Shown here: one piece after another, positions 1-7,390 of the stretch
How the letters are laid out: each line of letters starts with the position of its first letter
Position numbering within the stretch: position 1 is the stretch's first letter
Assembly: GCA_964472505.1 (NCBI GenBank)
Contig: CAYYQW010000055.1
Coordinates: 1 to 27,191 of the forward strand
Length of the DNA stretch: 27,191 nucleotides
Direction of reading: 5' to 3'
From: JAYEIA01 sp964472505
GTDB taxonomy: Bacteria > Bacteroidota > Bacteroidia > Bacteroidales > JAADGE01
Program-made: the position numbers and the translations under genes
The notes under the pieces: generated by a model
Database searches by the model: none
The model's input: only the letters and a program-made list of their open reading frames with translations
What the model was told of the DNA's origin: nothing

Positions 1-182
1 TTACAGACTTCACAGAAGTCGAATAACGATAGCATAATATGTTGATAATTAGAGTAAGCCCACTACGTGGGCAAAACCTATAAACAAATTAGTTACCGGT
101 TTTTTACACGAAATTCAATAATTTATATCGGACAACAATAATATTAAATTACCTGCAGGAAAGAAATATAAACCCACAAAAA
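1..182. other. Intergenic, no gene recognised
   Basis: I see no credible coding frame here. Two short perfect hairpins are present: GACTTC/GAAGTC around ACA at 6-20, and GCCCAC/GTGGGC around TAC at 58-72. Neither is followed by a T-run on either strand, so I do not call them terminators. They may belong to the 3' end of whatever lies left of the window. Confidence 0.4.
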
Positions 183-210
183 AAAGGCCCCGCTGTTCAG
201 CAGGGCCTTT
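174..210 (-). terminator. Rho-independent terminator of the T9SS cargo gene
   Basis: A 13-bp stem with one mismatch (183-195 pairing with 198-210, arms AAAGGCCCCGCTG and CAGCAGGGCCTTT, TT loop) is followed on the minus strand by a run of eight T. It lies about 50 bases past the stop codon of the minus-strand gene ending at 259. A second small hairpin (TTAAGCG 225-231 with CGCTTAA 238-244) sits between the two. Confidence 0.85.
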
Positions 211-258
211 CGTATTATTGAGCGTTAAGCGTTTTTGCGCTTAAGTCAGATTTAATAA

Positions 259-2811
259 TTAGTTTTTAAGAAATCGCTGTGTTTGAACACCGTTTTCTCC
301 GTAAACTTTAATGAGATACATACCGGCATCCAAGTCAGAGATGTTCAATTCTGATTGTTTGCTGTTAATGGTTTTGCTCATTACGTTTTGTCCGAGTAAG
401 TTAAATACTTCTACTTTACTTAGCTTGGCATCGCTGCTGATGAATAATACATCATTAGCGGGATTCGGATACAATTTAACGGCAGTGGCAGTGATTTCAC
501 CTACAGAAGTAGCCTCTTCAATATCATCGGCACTTCTCGGTAAAATTTTGGCGGCACTGTAGCTGTAGAATCCTACGCCGGTTACATTGTAGTTTGTTCC
601 GGCTGTGGGAACAAATGCAAATAAATCGTCGTCGATTAGTAATGCACCGCTTCCGTCGTCCACAGTCCACATACCGTAGTTGTTTTCTGTATCGGCATCC
701 GTACATTCTGCGTTTTCTACTTTAACCAGCACGCTTTCGTAATCTTCCGTATTAGCGTCGGCCGTGCTTACGGTTGTTGCTTCGGGTAAAGTATTACCGT
801 TTGAAACAACTTCAAATGCGCTGATATTAGTAAGCTGTGTGAGGCCGAAGTATTCAACCACTTCACCGGTTAAGGCTACTTCGTCGCCTTGGGTTACGGC
901 ATTCATGTCATAAACGTAGATACCGTTCCATGCGCCGGCTCCGTCTTGGATAAAGTAAGCCGTGCCTTCATCAACAGCTGTTACAATACCGCTTGTATTC
1001 ACGGCTTTTCCTTCTGCGGGAGAAGGATAGGTTCCGTCATCGCCTTCTGCGGTTGTGTATTGGATTTCGTAAATGGTCGCATCAACCGTTTCATCAATGG
1101 TGAAGGTTACGCTGTAAGTAACGGCGGGGTCTAATGATAGGCCGTTGTTATCAACCAACCACATTTCAAGCGTATGTTCGCTGAGGCTTAAATCAGTCAG
1201 TTCGAAATCATCGGTTGAGTAGAGGTCGGTTTCCGCTCCATCATCCAGAGTATATACGACATAACCGTCATCGGTTCCGCTTGAGTTGTCGCCTACTTGG
1301 AAATTTTGTACATCAAATGTTACACTTACGGTTTGCGTGTAGAGCGTGCTGCCGTCTTCGGGGCTTGTAATTGTTAAAGAGGGTTCTGTAGAACCTTGAT
1401 AAACGCTGAGGTCATCAATTTGCCAGGTTTTTCCGTCGCTGTCGGTTCCTGTGTATTTAAAGGCAATGTACACGGTTTCTCCGGCAAAATCGGAAATATC
1501 CAATTCTCCGGATGAAACATCATTCCAGCTGCCTCCTGAAAGTGTCGGGCTCAGGTCGGTCCAAGTTGCCGTTGACGGTTCACTAATGCCGTCATAATCG
1601 GAGGAAACTTTTACTTCAATATCAGCACCTGTATAGTTGCAGGTATTCATAAAAGTAAACGCTGCATGATTCACGCCGCTTAAATCAATCCCGGGGGTGA
1701 TGAGCCATGTTTCGGAAGCTTGGTTTCCTCCGTCATAATTTGACATTTCTGCAAAATGATCGCCGCTGTAATCTGAGTATTCCCAGTCCAAACTACCGGT
1801 AACAACTTGGGTAGTCCAGCCGTCGGTATATAAGTCGCCGGTTTCAAAGTTTCTTTCGTAGGGCAGGCTGACAACCGCCGGATTTACAGTCAATACTCCG
1901 CTCACATTTGTGGTTTCGTCCCAGAAACCTCCGCCTGATTCGTTGTATCCGCCGTAAACATAAGGCCCGTTGTTCAGGCTGAAACGAGAAGCATAATAAT
2001 AGGTGCCGGCCGGCAAGCTGCTGCCAATTTCCGCCATGTATTCATCGTTGTTTCCTACGTCAACATTGTAGCCGGCAGGAATCCAAGTGGTCCAAGTACT
2101 CGGGTCGGTATTTTCGGTGCTTACACCTATCCAAGCCTCAATGCCGGCACCTTGTCCGGGATCGGCTGTCAAACCGTCTTCCCATACTTGAGCATACACA
2201 GCATAGGTGCCGCCGTAGTTAATGGTTCCGTTTTCGGGCGATTGGAGGTTGCACCAGTCGGGTTCATCGGTGGAGGGGGCTTCTTCAAGTACAGAGAAAT
2301 CATCCCAATATACAGTAGCGCCACTATAAGTTCTTACTTCAAGATATAATTCGTCTACAGTAGCAGGTGCTTCAAGTGTAACGGTATAGTTTTGCCAAGA
2401 TGGATCTGATGTGAAATATGAGTTGTTTGGACCTCTCAATTCATCTGCATTATCATTAACAGTAGAACCTCCACTTTTCCAATACGACCAGATTCTAGCA
2501 TCTGTACCATCTCCACTTTCTATATAATACCAAAGTGAAATTGTATAGGTTTCACCTGCGGTTACAGCAATAGACTGTCCCAAATCGGAAGTTCCTCCAG
2601 TATGTTTAGCAGAATAAGTGCCACCATTTACGGTTCCTGACTCTTGAGTAATACTTTCTACTTTTGTCCAACTTGTAGGGGTATTAGAATCATCCCACAG
2701 TTCAAAATCGCCATTAAGCAATAAATTTTGCCCATTAACCAATCCCACACTCAAGAAGAGCGAGAAACAAAAGGTTAATAAGGTTTTAAAATGTTTAAAT
2801 GTTTTCTTCAT
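259..2811 (-). CDS. Secreted multidomain protein with T9SS type A sorting domain
   Basis: The product is an 850-residue protein exported through Sec and probably by T9SS to the cell surface or medium. Domains in order (approximate): signal peptide 1-27; a CBM4/9-like carbohydrate-binding beta-sandwich 28-175 (starts NLLLNGDFELW, ends YWDDFSVLE); a segment of unknown type 185-310; a choice-of-anchor-J/MAM-like sandwich 317-478 (ETWLITPGIDLSG...WQIDDLSVY); an Ig-like domain 480-578; an OB-fold domain 582-770 (GIVTAVDEGTAYFIQDG) of the kind attached to secreted nucleases; and a C-terminal sorting domain from about 778 (LYPNPANDVLFI...GMYLIKVY). No catalytic motif is visible, so a binding or scaffolding role is inferred. 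The ATG is preceded by a good -7 box and leader, and the gene has its own terminator, so it is probably monocistronic. The part coding for the CBM-like module (about 2285-2811) is visibly AT-richer than the rest. Confidence 0.85.
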   Translation of the reverse strand: MKKTFKHFKTLLTFCFSLFLSVGLVNGQNLLLNGDFELWDDSNTPTSWTKVESITQESGTVNGGTYSAKHTGGTSDLGQSIAVTAGETYTISLWYYIESGDGTDARIWSYWKSGGSTVNDNADELRGPNNSYFTSDPSWQNYTVTLEAPATVDELYLEVRTYSGATVYWDDFSVLEEAPSTDEPDWCNLQSPENGTINYGGTYAVYAQVWEDGLTADPGQGAGIEAWIGVSTENTDPSTWTTWIPAGYNVDVGNNDEYMAEIGSSLPAGTYYYASRFSLNNGPYVYGGYNESGGGFWDETTNVSGVLTVNPAVVSLPYERNFETGDLYTDGWTTQVVTGSLDWEYSDYSGDHFAEMSNYDGGNQASETWLITPGIDLSGVNHAAFTFMNTCNYTGADIEVKVSSDYDGISEPSTATWTDLSPTLSGGSWNDVSSGELDISDFAGETVYIAFKYTGTDSDGKTWQIDDLSVYQGSTEPSLTITSPEDGSTLYTQTVSVTFDVQNFQVGDNSSGTDDGYVVYTLDDGAETDLYSTDDFELTDLSLSEHTLEMWLVDNNGLSLDPAVTYSVTFTIDETVDATIYEIQYTTAEGDDGTYPSPAEGKAVNTSGIVTAVDEGTAYFIQDGAGAWNGIYVYDMNAVTQGDEVALTGEVVEYFGLTQLTNISAFEVVSNGNTLPEATTVSTADANTEDYESVLVKVENAECTDADTENNYGMWTVDDGSGALLIDDDLFAFVPTAGTNYNVTGVGFYSYSAAKILPRSADDIEEATSVGEITATAVKLYPNPANDVLFISSDAKLSKVEVFNLLGQNVMSKTINSKQSELNISDLDAGMYLIKVYGENGVQTQRFLKN

Positions 2812-2870
2812 AATTTCAAAATTTTTAGTTTATAAAAGAGTAGTTTGATTAAGTCGTGATTTACAATCAT

Positions 2871-2900
2871 CAAATATACATAATCGTTCGTGTTTGGCAA
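2871..2900 (-). promoter_or_regulatory. Promoter of the T9SS cargo gene (TTG-N19-TATATTTG)
   Basis: On the minus strand, TATATTTG (2878-2871) matches the Bacteroidetes -7 consensus TAnnTTTG. A TTG lies exactly 19 bases upstream (2900-2898), as expected for the -33 element. The predicted leader is about 50 bases and ends at the ATG at 2811. Confidence 0.7.
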
Positions 2901-3097
2901 GGGGTGTAGGTTAATTTTTTGTTAAAAACACATCCGGCATGCGGGTGTTTGTATAAATGCTTTTGTATTAGCGCTTTGTATTGGTGAAGCTGTCGTACAG
3001 CATGCCTTGTTGGTGCTTTGTATGCCTGCCTGTCGTGTGTTTTGTTTTTCGGCGGGCAGCCGGTTGCAAATCCGGTTTTCAGCTCAGTGTGGGCTTA

Positions 3098-3195
3098 GGG
3101 CATCTGACAAATCTGCCGGATTTTAATTCAAAATTTGTTCGAAAAAAATTGCGTTGCATGGCCGTTTGTAACAGAAATCCGGCAGATTTTGTAAT
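3098..3195. repeat. 98-bp element, copy 1, with 15-bp inverted repeats
   Basis: This copy is identical to 3452-3549 except for one base (A versus C near position 26 of the unit). Its arms are AAATCTGCCGGATTT (3109-3123) and the exact reverse complement AAATCCGGCAGATTT (3175-3189), separated by 51 bases that contain a conserved A-tract and no open frame. The size and ends suggest a MITE- or REP-type non-autonomous element (inference). Confidence 0.8.
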
Positions 3196-3282
3196 TCATG
3201 TGTTCCGAAAAATTGGAATAATTAAAAGGCAGCTTCAAAACTCCGTGCGGTGAAAACACCACACGGGCGCAGGGAAAATGAG

Positions 3283-3366
3283 AACTTTGCCAAAGTTTAT
3301 CTGTTTCACTTATAGTGTTGATTATTAGCTTCATTACAGTTTGCAAACTGCAACTTTGGCAAAGTT
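3283..3366. repeat. Pair of AACTTTGSCAAAGTT palindromes
   Basis: AACTTTGCCAAAGTT (3283-3297) and its reverse complement AACTTTGGCAAAGTT (3352-3366) flank a perfect 14-bp palindrome (CAGTTTGCAAACTG, 3337-3350). The two outer copies form an inverted repeat, and each is also nearly self-complementary. Confidence 0.65.
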
Positions 3367-3394
3367 TAACGAACCATTGGGAAAAAAACGGATA

Positions 3395-3456
3395 ATTACT
3401 TCTGCTTTACGATCTTAAAACAGCTCTGAAAGAGCGCAATATATCAGCATCGGGCA
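3395..3456. repeat. Dispersed GCTCTGAAAGAGC repeat, copy 1 (interrupted)
   Basis: This matches 4140-4202 over about 60 bases (ATTACTTCTRCTTTACGAT...AGCTCTGAAAGAGC...ATATATCAGCATCGGGCA). Here the match stops where the 98-bp element begins, whereas the 4140 copy continues into the second arm of a CATCGGGCA/TGCCCGATG hairpin. Confidence 0.7.
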
Positions 3457-3549
3457 TCTGACAAATCTGCCGGATTTTAATTCAACATTTGTTCGAAAAA
3501 AATTGCGTTGCATGGCCGTTTGTAACAGAAATCCGGCAGATTTTGTAAT
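3452..3549. repeat. 98-bp element, copy 2
   Basis: This is the second copy of the element at 3098-3195, with arms at 3463-3477 and 3529-3543. Its left flank is CATCGGGCA and its right flank resumes with GCCCGGG. This is consistent with insertion into the loop of the hairpin that is intact at 4194-4212. Confidence 0.8.
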
Positions 3550-3683
3550 GACTGCCCGGGTCGAAGCTCCGGAAGGGCGAAATATTTCTTATGCATTACC
3601 GTTGAATTTCACAACAATTCATTGCTCGTGAAACTTTGCGAAAAGCAGCGCCGGGGAAATTCAGGTTTTCTTAAAAATAATAG

Positions 3684-3691
3684 TATTTTTG
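3684..3691 (+). promoter_or_regulatory. -7 box TATTTTTG upstream of the small membrane gene
   Basis: TATTTTTG fits TAnnTTTG and ends 19 bases before the ATG at 3711. No convincing -33 TTG is seen. Confidence 0.5.
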
Positions 3692-3710
3692 CTTCATACA
3701 AACAAGAGGC

Positions 3711-3920
3711 ATGAACGAAAAGGCGCTTCAAATTACGGTACATATTTTACGCATAGGCATAGCCGCGCCTTTGGGTTATTATCTGGGCGAATATCTCGCT
3801 TGGGAACGCTTTATGCTGCTGTTGCTGTATTTCGGCACCTATATGGTCGTCAGCCTGCTGATAGAAATGCTGCGCAAAAGCATTTTCCCTTATCCCGAAG
3901 AAGATGATATTGAGGAATAA
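3711..3920 (+). CDS. Small hypothetical membrane protein
   Basis: The gene encodes a 69-residue protein that I do not recognise. It has a short N-terminal stretch (MNEKALQITV), then two hydrophobic segments, about residues 10-26 (ILRIGIAAPLGYYLG) and 32-52 (ERFMLLLLYFGTYMVVSLLIE), and an acidic tail rich in E and D. It is probably an inner-membrane protein with two short helices. A purine-rich AAGAGG sits 4-9 bases before the ATG, and a -7 box lies upstream. It stands alone in a repeat-rich region. An overlapping frame one base off is also open, but it has arginine-rich, low-quality sequence and is judged a shadow. Confidence 0.6.
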   Translation: MNEKALQITVHILRIGIAAPLGYYLGEYLAWERFMLLLLYFGTYMVVSLLIEMLRKSIFPYPEEDDIEE

Positions 3921-3975
3921 GCTGTTTTCGGAGACTGAGTATTTCGAAGCCGGTGAACCATTGTGCAAGCAGCAG

Positions 3976-4037
3976 CACCGGCTTCGACAGGCTCAGCCTC
4001 CAAATACCCCCGTAGGCTGAGCTTGCCGAAGCCGGTG
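3976..4037. repeat. CTTCGACAGGCTCAGCC-type inverted repeat
   Basis: The 24-base arms 3976-3999 and 4014-4037 are inverted repeats with two mismatches around a 14-base loop. The arm core GGCTTCGACAGGCTCAGCCT resembles a REP-like sequence that I have seen in many unrelated bacterial genomes (established in general terms, not checked here). A partial further copy (CGAAGCCGGTG) is at about 3945-3955. Confidence 0.75.
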
Positions 4038-4139
4038 TGTCAAAACCGAGTGCGATTCCGATTGCCGAGACGGTCATTAATAAACATATCTAACGATTGA
4101 TAAACAAGGAATTATAAGTATTTGTATTCCGTATGATTC

Positions 4140-4212
4140 ATTACTTCTACTTTACGATGCAAAAACAAGCTCTGAAAGAGCACAATATATCAGCATCGGG
4201 CAATGCCCGATG
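4140..4212. repeat. Dispersed GCTCTGAAAGAGC repeat, copy 2 (intact hairpin)
   Basis: This copy includes GCTCTGAAAGAGC (a short hairpin) and ends in a 9-bp hairpin, CATCGGGCA (4194-4202) with TGCCCGATG (4204-4212) and a one-base centre. It appears to be the uninterrupted form of the copy at 3395-3456. Confidence 0.7.
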
Positions 4213-4321
4213 TAATCTTCTTTTGATGCAGAAACAAAATATCAGACAGCTCACTTGAATTCTTCGGAGTCGGGCTTTATCAGGAAATAAGATAATAAGG
4301 TAAAATCAGTAGTTATGCCGG

Positions 4322-4395
4322 TTTCTACTGAGCTTAAGCCCAATGAATAAGGTCTTTTAGAAACCTTATTTTTGAAGTTCTAAGCTCAGTAGAAA
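4322..4395. repeat. Nested inverted repeat, 74 bp
   Basis: TTTCTACTGAGCTTA (4322-4336) and its exact reverse complement (4381-4395) enclose a second hairpin, AATAAGGT (4346-4353) with ACCTTATT (4363-4370). It is MITE-like in form, and no transposase is nearby. Confidence 0.7.
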
Positions 4396-4415
4396 AATAA
4401 CACAATGATAGCCAA

Positions 4416-4442
4416 CCTTATTAACCTTATTAACCTTATTGG
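4416..4442. repeat. CCTTATTAA tandem repeat, three units
   Basis: Two perfect 9-base units (4416-4424, 4425-4433) are followed by CCTTATTGG (4434-4442). The unit shares ACCTTATT with the inner hairpin of the neighbouring inverted repeat, so the two may be related. Confidence 0.7.
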
Positions 4443-4541
4443 TTATTATTGAGTTTTTTCTCTAAATAATATTTAGCCATATTCAAAACAGAACCATAAA
4501 AATTAGCCGGGCCAAACCCATGTTTTAACAAAACTATATTG

Positions 4542-4549
4542 TATTTTTG
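4542..4549 (+). promoter_or_regulatory. -7 box of uvrA
   Basis: TATTTTTG fits TAnnTTTG and ends 24 bases before the ATG at 4574. The TTG inside it (4547) is in frame with uvrA and could be mistaken for a start codon. As part of the promoter it should not be translated. Confidence 0.7.
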
Positions 4550-4573
4550 CAGCTTGCAAAAATACAAACAGAT

Positions 4574-7390
4574 ATGGCTCAAGATAAAGTGTCGGTAATC
4601 GGCGCAAGAGAACATAATTTAAAAAATATAGATATTGATATTCCGCGTTACAAACTCACGGTAATAACCGGTTTGAGCGGCAGCGGGAAATCTTCATTGG
4701 CTTTTGACACCATTTATGCCGAAGGCCAAAGGCGCTATATTGAAACTTTTTCGGCCTACGCACGCCGCTTTCTCGGCGCCGTTGAGCGTCCGGATGTGGA
4801 TAAAATTACGGGCCTGAGCCCGGTTATTTCCATTGAGCAAAAAACGGTAAACAAAAACCCGCGCTCCACCGTGGGAACGGTTACCGAAACTTATGATTTC
4901 CTGCGTTTGCTTTTTGCCCGTTCGGCCAAAGCCTATTCCAAAGAAACGGGCGAAGAAATGGTGCAATATACCGAAGAGCAAATTTTGGATTTAATCCGGG
5001 AAGAATACGAAGGCAAGAAAATCCTGATTTTGGCGCCGGTGGTTCGCAGCCGCAAGGGCCATTATAAAGAGCTTTTCGTGAATATTCGTAAAAAAGGCTT
5101 TATTCAGGCTCAAATTGATGGTGAAATACGGGAATTGGTGCCCAATCTGAAATTGGACCGATATAAAAATCATAATATTGAAATTGTAATTGATAAATTA
5201 CGCGTAAAAAACGATCATCGTAAACGCTTGGCAAAATCCGTGCAAACGGCTATGAAACACGGTAAAAACGTGATTATGATTCGGGAGCATGATACGGATA
5301 ATGTACGTTATTTCAGTAAAAACCTGATGTGTCCCACTACCGGTATTTCTTATAATGAGCCGGCGCCCAACAGTTTCTCATTTAATTCGCCGCAGGGTGC
5401 TTGTCCGGTCTGTAAAGGAACGGGCAGTATGCCCACGCCCGATATCGGGAAAATTATTCCGGATACCGGCAAGAGTATTGAAAAAGGTGCGGTTGTTCCT
5501 TTGGGAAAAGCCAAAAATAATCATCTGATTTTTTGGCAGGCGGAAGCTATTTTAAAGGAGCACAATCTGGAATTAAGTGTGCCGATGAATAAAATTCCGG
5601 AAAAGGCTTTTAACGAAATCCTATACGGACGCGAAGAACCGGTAAAAATAAAACCGCAAAGCTTGGGTTCCGGCGGTGATTTGTCTTTGAGTTACGACGG
5701 TATTATTGCTTATTTGGAGCGGCAGGCCGAAGGAAAATCTTCCAAAGCCAACCGGTTCAGGCGCAATTATTTTTCCGATTCGGATTGTCCGGCTTGTAAA
5801 GGAAAACGGCTGAAAGAAGATGCGCTCTGGTTTCGTTTTGCCGGGAAGAACATTTATGAGCTCGCGGAAATGGATGTTTCCGAATTGATGGCTTTTTTAG
5901 AGAAATCCAAAGCTAAGATATCTGCCAAACAGAAAAAAATAGCCGGTGAGATATTGAAAGAGCTCACAACCCGCCTCAGTTTTTTGGAGGATGTGGGCTT
6001 GCATTATCTGAGCGTGAATCGAACGTCCAAAAGCCTGTCGGGCGGCGAGAGCCAGCGTATTCGCTTGGCCTCGCAGATTGGCTCGAAATTAGTGAATGTG
6101 CTTTACATTCTGGATGAGCCCAGTATCGGCCTTCATCAAAGGGATAATCACCGATTGATAAAATCACTGAAACAATTGCGCGACACGGGCAATTCCGTAA
6201 TCGTAGTGGAACACGATAAAGACATGATGCTGGCTGCTGATTACATAGTGGATATGGGACCGCATGCCGGTTTACGCGGCGGAGAAATTACCGCAGCCGG
6301 CAGCCCGGCTGATATTCTGAAAAGTGAGGGCCTCACAGCCGATTATCTGAACGGCAGAAAAAAGATTGAAGTTCCCGAAGTTCGGCGCCCGGGCAACGGT
6401 AAGCAGTTGGTTTTAAAAGGGGCTAAAGGGAATAACCTGAAAAATGTGAATCTCAAATTACCTTTGGGAACATTTATTTGTGTTACGGGCGTATCGGGCA
6501 GCGGAAAGTCCAGCCTGATAAACGAAACCCTGCATCCGGTTTTGAGTCGCCATTTTTATCGTTCTTTGCTCACGCCTTTGGAATATAAATCGGTTTCCGG
6601 TTTGGAGCATCTCGACAAAGTGATTGAAGTCAACCAATCGCCCATCGGACGTACGCCGCGTTCAAATCCCGCTACTTATACCAAAGTGTTTGATGAGATA
6701 CGGAAAATATTTGCGGGCTTGCCCGAATCGCAAATCCGGGCTTATACCGCCGGGCGTTTTTCCTTTAACGTAAAAGGCGGCCGTTGCGAAACCTGCGGCG
6801 GTGCCGGCCTGAAAGTGATTGAAATGAATTTCTTGCCGGATGTTCATGTGCATTGCGAAGATTGTCGCGGAAAGCGCTACAACCGTGAAACCCTTGAAGT
6901 GCGCTATAAAGGAAAATCCATCAGCGATGTTTTGAATCTGACCGTAAATCAGGCTTACGAGTTTTTTAAGAACATTCCGAAAATCAGAAAAACACTTCAG
7001 GCGCTCAAACAAGTCGGTTTGGGCTATATCAGTCTGGGGCAGGCATCCACAACTTTGTCGGGCGGTGAGGCGCAGCGCATAAAATTAGCTGCCGAACTGG
7101 CCAAACGAGATACCGGCCAAACCCTTTACATTTTGGATGAGCCTACCACCGGCTTGCATTTTGAAGATATCCGAATGCTTTTGGACGTTTTGAAGCGGCT
7201 CACCGATAAAGGCAATACCGTAATTGTCATTGAGCATAATACGGATGTGATAAAAGTGGCGGACTACATTATTGATATGGGGCCGGAGGGCGGTAAAGCC
7301 GGCGGCCGAATAATCGCTTCGGGAACCCCCGAGCAGATTGTTAAATCTAAGAAAAGTTATACGGCGGATTTTTTGAAAAAAGAGTTGTAA
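4574..7390 (+). CDS. uvrA: Excinuclease ABC subunit A
   Basis: The product is the 938-residue DNA-damage sensor of nucleotide excision repair. It dimerises, hydrolyses ATP and loads UvrB onto lesions. It has two ABC ATPase halves: Walker A GLSGSGKSS (33-41) and GVSGSGKSS in the second half, with signatures LSGGESQRIRLA and LSGGEAQRIKLA, each followed by LDEPxxGLH. Zinc module 2 is complete (Cys738, 741, 761, 764). Zinc module 1 has Cys253, Cys277 and Cys280, but residue 256 is Thr (CPTTG), so one ligand of the usual four is missing. Length is normal for the family. I chose the ATG at 4574 because the upstream in-frame TTG (4547) lies inside the -7 box. The gene appears monocistronic, with repeats on its upstream side. 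Confidence 0.97.
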   Translation: MAQDKVSVIGAREHNLKNIDIDIPRYKLTVITGLSGSGKSSLAFDTIYAEGQRRYIETFSAYARRFLGAVERPDVDKITGLSPVISIEQKTVNKNPRSTVGTVTETYDFLRLLFARSAKAYSKETGEEMVQYTEEQILDLIREEYEGKKILILAPVVRSRKGHYKELFVNIRKKGFIQAQIDGEIRELVPNLKLDRYKNHNIEIVIDKLRVKNDHRKRLAKSVQTAMKHGKNVIMIREHDTDNVRYFSKNLMCPTTGISYNEPAPNSFSFNSPQGACPVCKGTGSMPTPDIGKIIPDTGKSIEKGAVVPLGKAKNNHLIFWQAEAILKEHNLELSVPMNKIPEKAFNEILYGREEPVKIKPQSLGSGGDLSLSYDGIIAYLERQAEGKSSKANRFRRNYFSDSDCPACKGKRLKEDALWFRFAGKNIYELAEMDVSELMAFLEKSKAKISAKQKKIAGEILKELTTRLSFLEDVGLHYLSVNRTSKSLSGGESQRIRLASQIGSKLVNVLYILDEPSIGLHQRDNHRLIKSLKQLRDTGNSVIVVEHDKDMMLAADYIVDMGPHAGLRGGEITAAGSPADILKSEGLTADYLNGRKKIEVPEVRRPGNGKQLVLKGAKGNNLKNVNLKLPLGTFICVTGVSGSGKSSLINETLHPVLSRHFYRSLLTPLEYKSVSGLEHLDKVIEVNQSPIGRTPRSNPATYTKVFDEIRKIFAGLPESQIRAYTAGRFSFNVKGGRCETCGGAGLKVIEMNFLPDVHVHCEDCRGKRYNRETLEVRYKGKSISDVLNLTVNQAYEFFKNIPKIRKTLQALKQVGLGYISLGQASTTLSGGEAQRIKLAAELAKRDTGQTLYILDEPTTGLHFEDIRMLLDVLKRLTDKGNTVIVIEHNTDVIKVADYIIDMGPEGGKAGGRIIASGTPEQIVKSKKSYTADFLKKEL

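Larger units (their letters stand above)
2901..3683. other. Repeat-rich intergenic region
   Basis: I see no real gene in this stretch. It holds two copies of a 98-bp element, a CCGTGCGGTG/CACCACACGG hairpin (3243-3266), two AACTTTGSCAAAGTT palindromes, the palindrome CAGTTTGCAAACTG (3337-3350), and copies of the 'GCTCTGAAAGAGC' dispersed repeat (3395-3456 and a divergent one at about 3563-3590). Open frames across it follow the repeats and have no family resemblance. Confidence 0.6.
3921..4541. other. Repeat-rich intergenic region upstream of uvrA
   Basis: No gene is seen. The region contains a REP-like inverted repeat (3976-4037), a second copy of the dispersed GCTCTGAAAGAGC repeat, nested inverted repeats (4322-4395) and a CCTTATTAA tandem repeat (4416-4442). 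Confidence 0.6.

Noticed and set aside
58..72. Terminator at the left edge
   Set aside because: Perfect 6-bp hairpin, but no T-run follows on either strand.
2981..3253. 90-codon plus-strand frame in the intergenic region
   Set aside because: It runs through one 98-bp element and a hairpin repeat, is Cys/Val/Phe-rich low-quality sequence, has no family match and no promoter.
3689..3907. 72-codon frame overlapping the small membrane protein
   Set aside because: Arg/His-rich translation in another frame; the 3711-3920 frame has membrane helices, a better start and an acidic tail.
4547..4573. Extended N-terminus of UvrA from TTG
   Set aside because: The TTG is part of the -7 promoter box TATTTTTG, and UvrA homologues begin near the ATG at 4574.
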